Positions 63,728 to 64,000 of a stretch of DNA of 64,000 nucleotides are shown in pieces. Positions within the stretch are counted from its first letter, which is position 1. The number at the start of each line of letters is the position of its first letter. Source of the DNA: Ctenosaura bakeri (lineage: Eukaryota > Chordata > Lepidosauria > Squamata > Iguanidae); contig CAOLHI010000149.1 in assembly GCA_948474755.1 (NCBI GenBank), positions 62,001 through 126,000 on the forward strand, read 5' to 3'. A program made the translations under genes and the position numbers. The notes beneath the pieces are model-generated. The model searched no databases. It was not told where the DNA came from and worked only from the letters and a program-made list of their open reading frames with translations.

Positions 63728-64000
63728 GCTGACTGGGCGATAATTATTTGGGTCCTCTTTTTTTCCCTTCTTGAAGTTGGGGACAACATTTGCTCTCTTC
63801 CAGTCTGCTGGAACTTCTCCTGTCCTCCAAGATTTCTCAAAGATTATAGCAAGTGGTTCCGAAATGACCTCTGCCAGCTCTTAATATCCTAGGATGCAAT
63901 TCATCTGGCCCTGGAGACTTGAATTCATCCAGTGTGGCCAGGTATTCCTGTACCACCTCTCTACCTATTATGTGCCTCATTTCCCCTGCTTCTTCACCTG

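Larger units (their letters stand above)
62390..64000 (-). mobile_element. CR1 LINE, long 3' portion, runs off the window
   Basis: Antisense CR1. The tail AATCATAGAATCATAGAAATG lies at about 62390, and the pol ORF2 follows toward the window end. The tail carries the ATCATAGA direct repeat typical of CR1. It is clearly less decayed than the other CR1 copies. Its 5' limit is beyond 64000. Confidence 0.92.

Overview
The window is vertebrate nuclear DNA, most likely from a squamate reptile (lizard). It carries a 5S-rRNA-derived SINE of the kind described in lepidosaurs, many tRNA-derived SINEs with an 'acttgaaggcacacaacaa' tail, CR1 and L2 LINEs, a 5'-truncated L1, hAT and pogo/Tigger-like MITEs, and a DIRS retrotransposon. 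The species cannot be named from the sequence alone.

The only host protein-coding gene I can support is SMAD4, complete on the + strand. A CpG island at about 12.1-13.0 kb holds the inferred promoter and first non-coding exon, with donor GT at 12722. A possible small second 5'UTR exon lies at 14533-14574. Eleven coding exons run from the ATG at 28430 to the stop at 56744-56746. Summed exon lengths give 1659 nt, or 552 residues, the same length as human SMAD4, with consistent GT/AG boundaries and phases throughout. MH1 and MH2 match my recollection of the human protein, and changes fall in the linker, including one inserted Ala and one missing Pro. A proximal AATAAA is at 57773, and a second possible signal is at 59392.

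Upstream (1-12.1 kb) is intergenic and densely packed with repeats. Clear nested events can be read there: a solo LTR inside a MITE, an L1 inside a foldback MITE, another L1 with a 14-bp target duplication, and a Tigger-like element at a TA site. Intron 1 holds CR1 fragments, SINEs and a hAT MITE that landed in a SINE with an 8-bp near-perfect target duplication.

The most striking item is a 6.08-kb DIRS-type tyrosine-recombinase retrotransposon in intron 3 (34313-40393), antisense to SMAD4. It has 135-bp inverted terminal repeats, a 90-bp internal complementary region that pairs with both outer ends, an open RT/RNase H/methyltransferase frame, an open tyrosine recombinase frame with its catalytic residues, and a gag interrupted by apparent frameshifts. 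It ends only 288 bp before the 30-nt SMAD4 microexon.

Downstream (57.8-64 kb) is intergenic, with L2 and MITE remnants and a long CR1 copy on the - strand that runs off the window. I saw no previously undescribed gene system. The points worth a second look are the DIRS element and how its inverted repeats may affect SMAD4 RNA.
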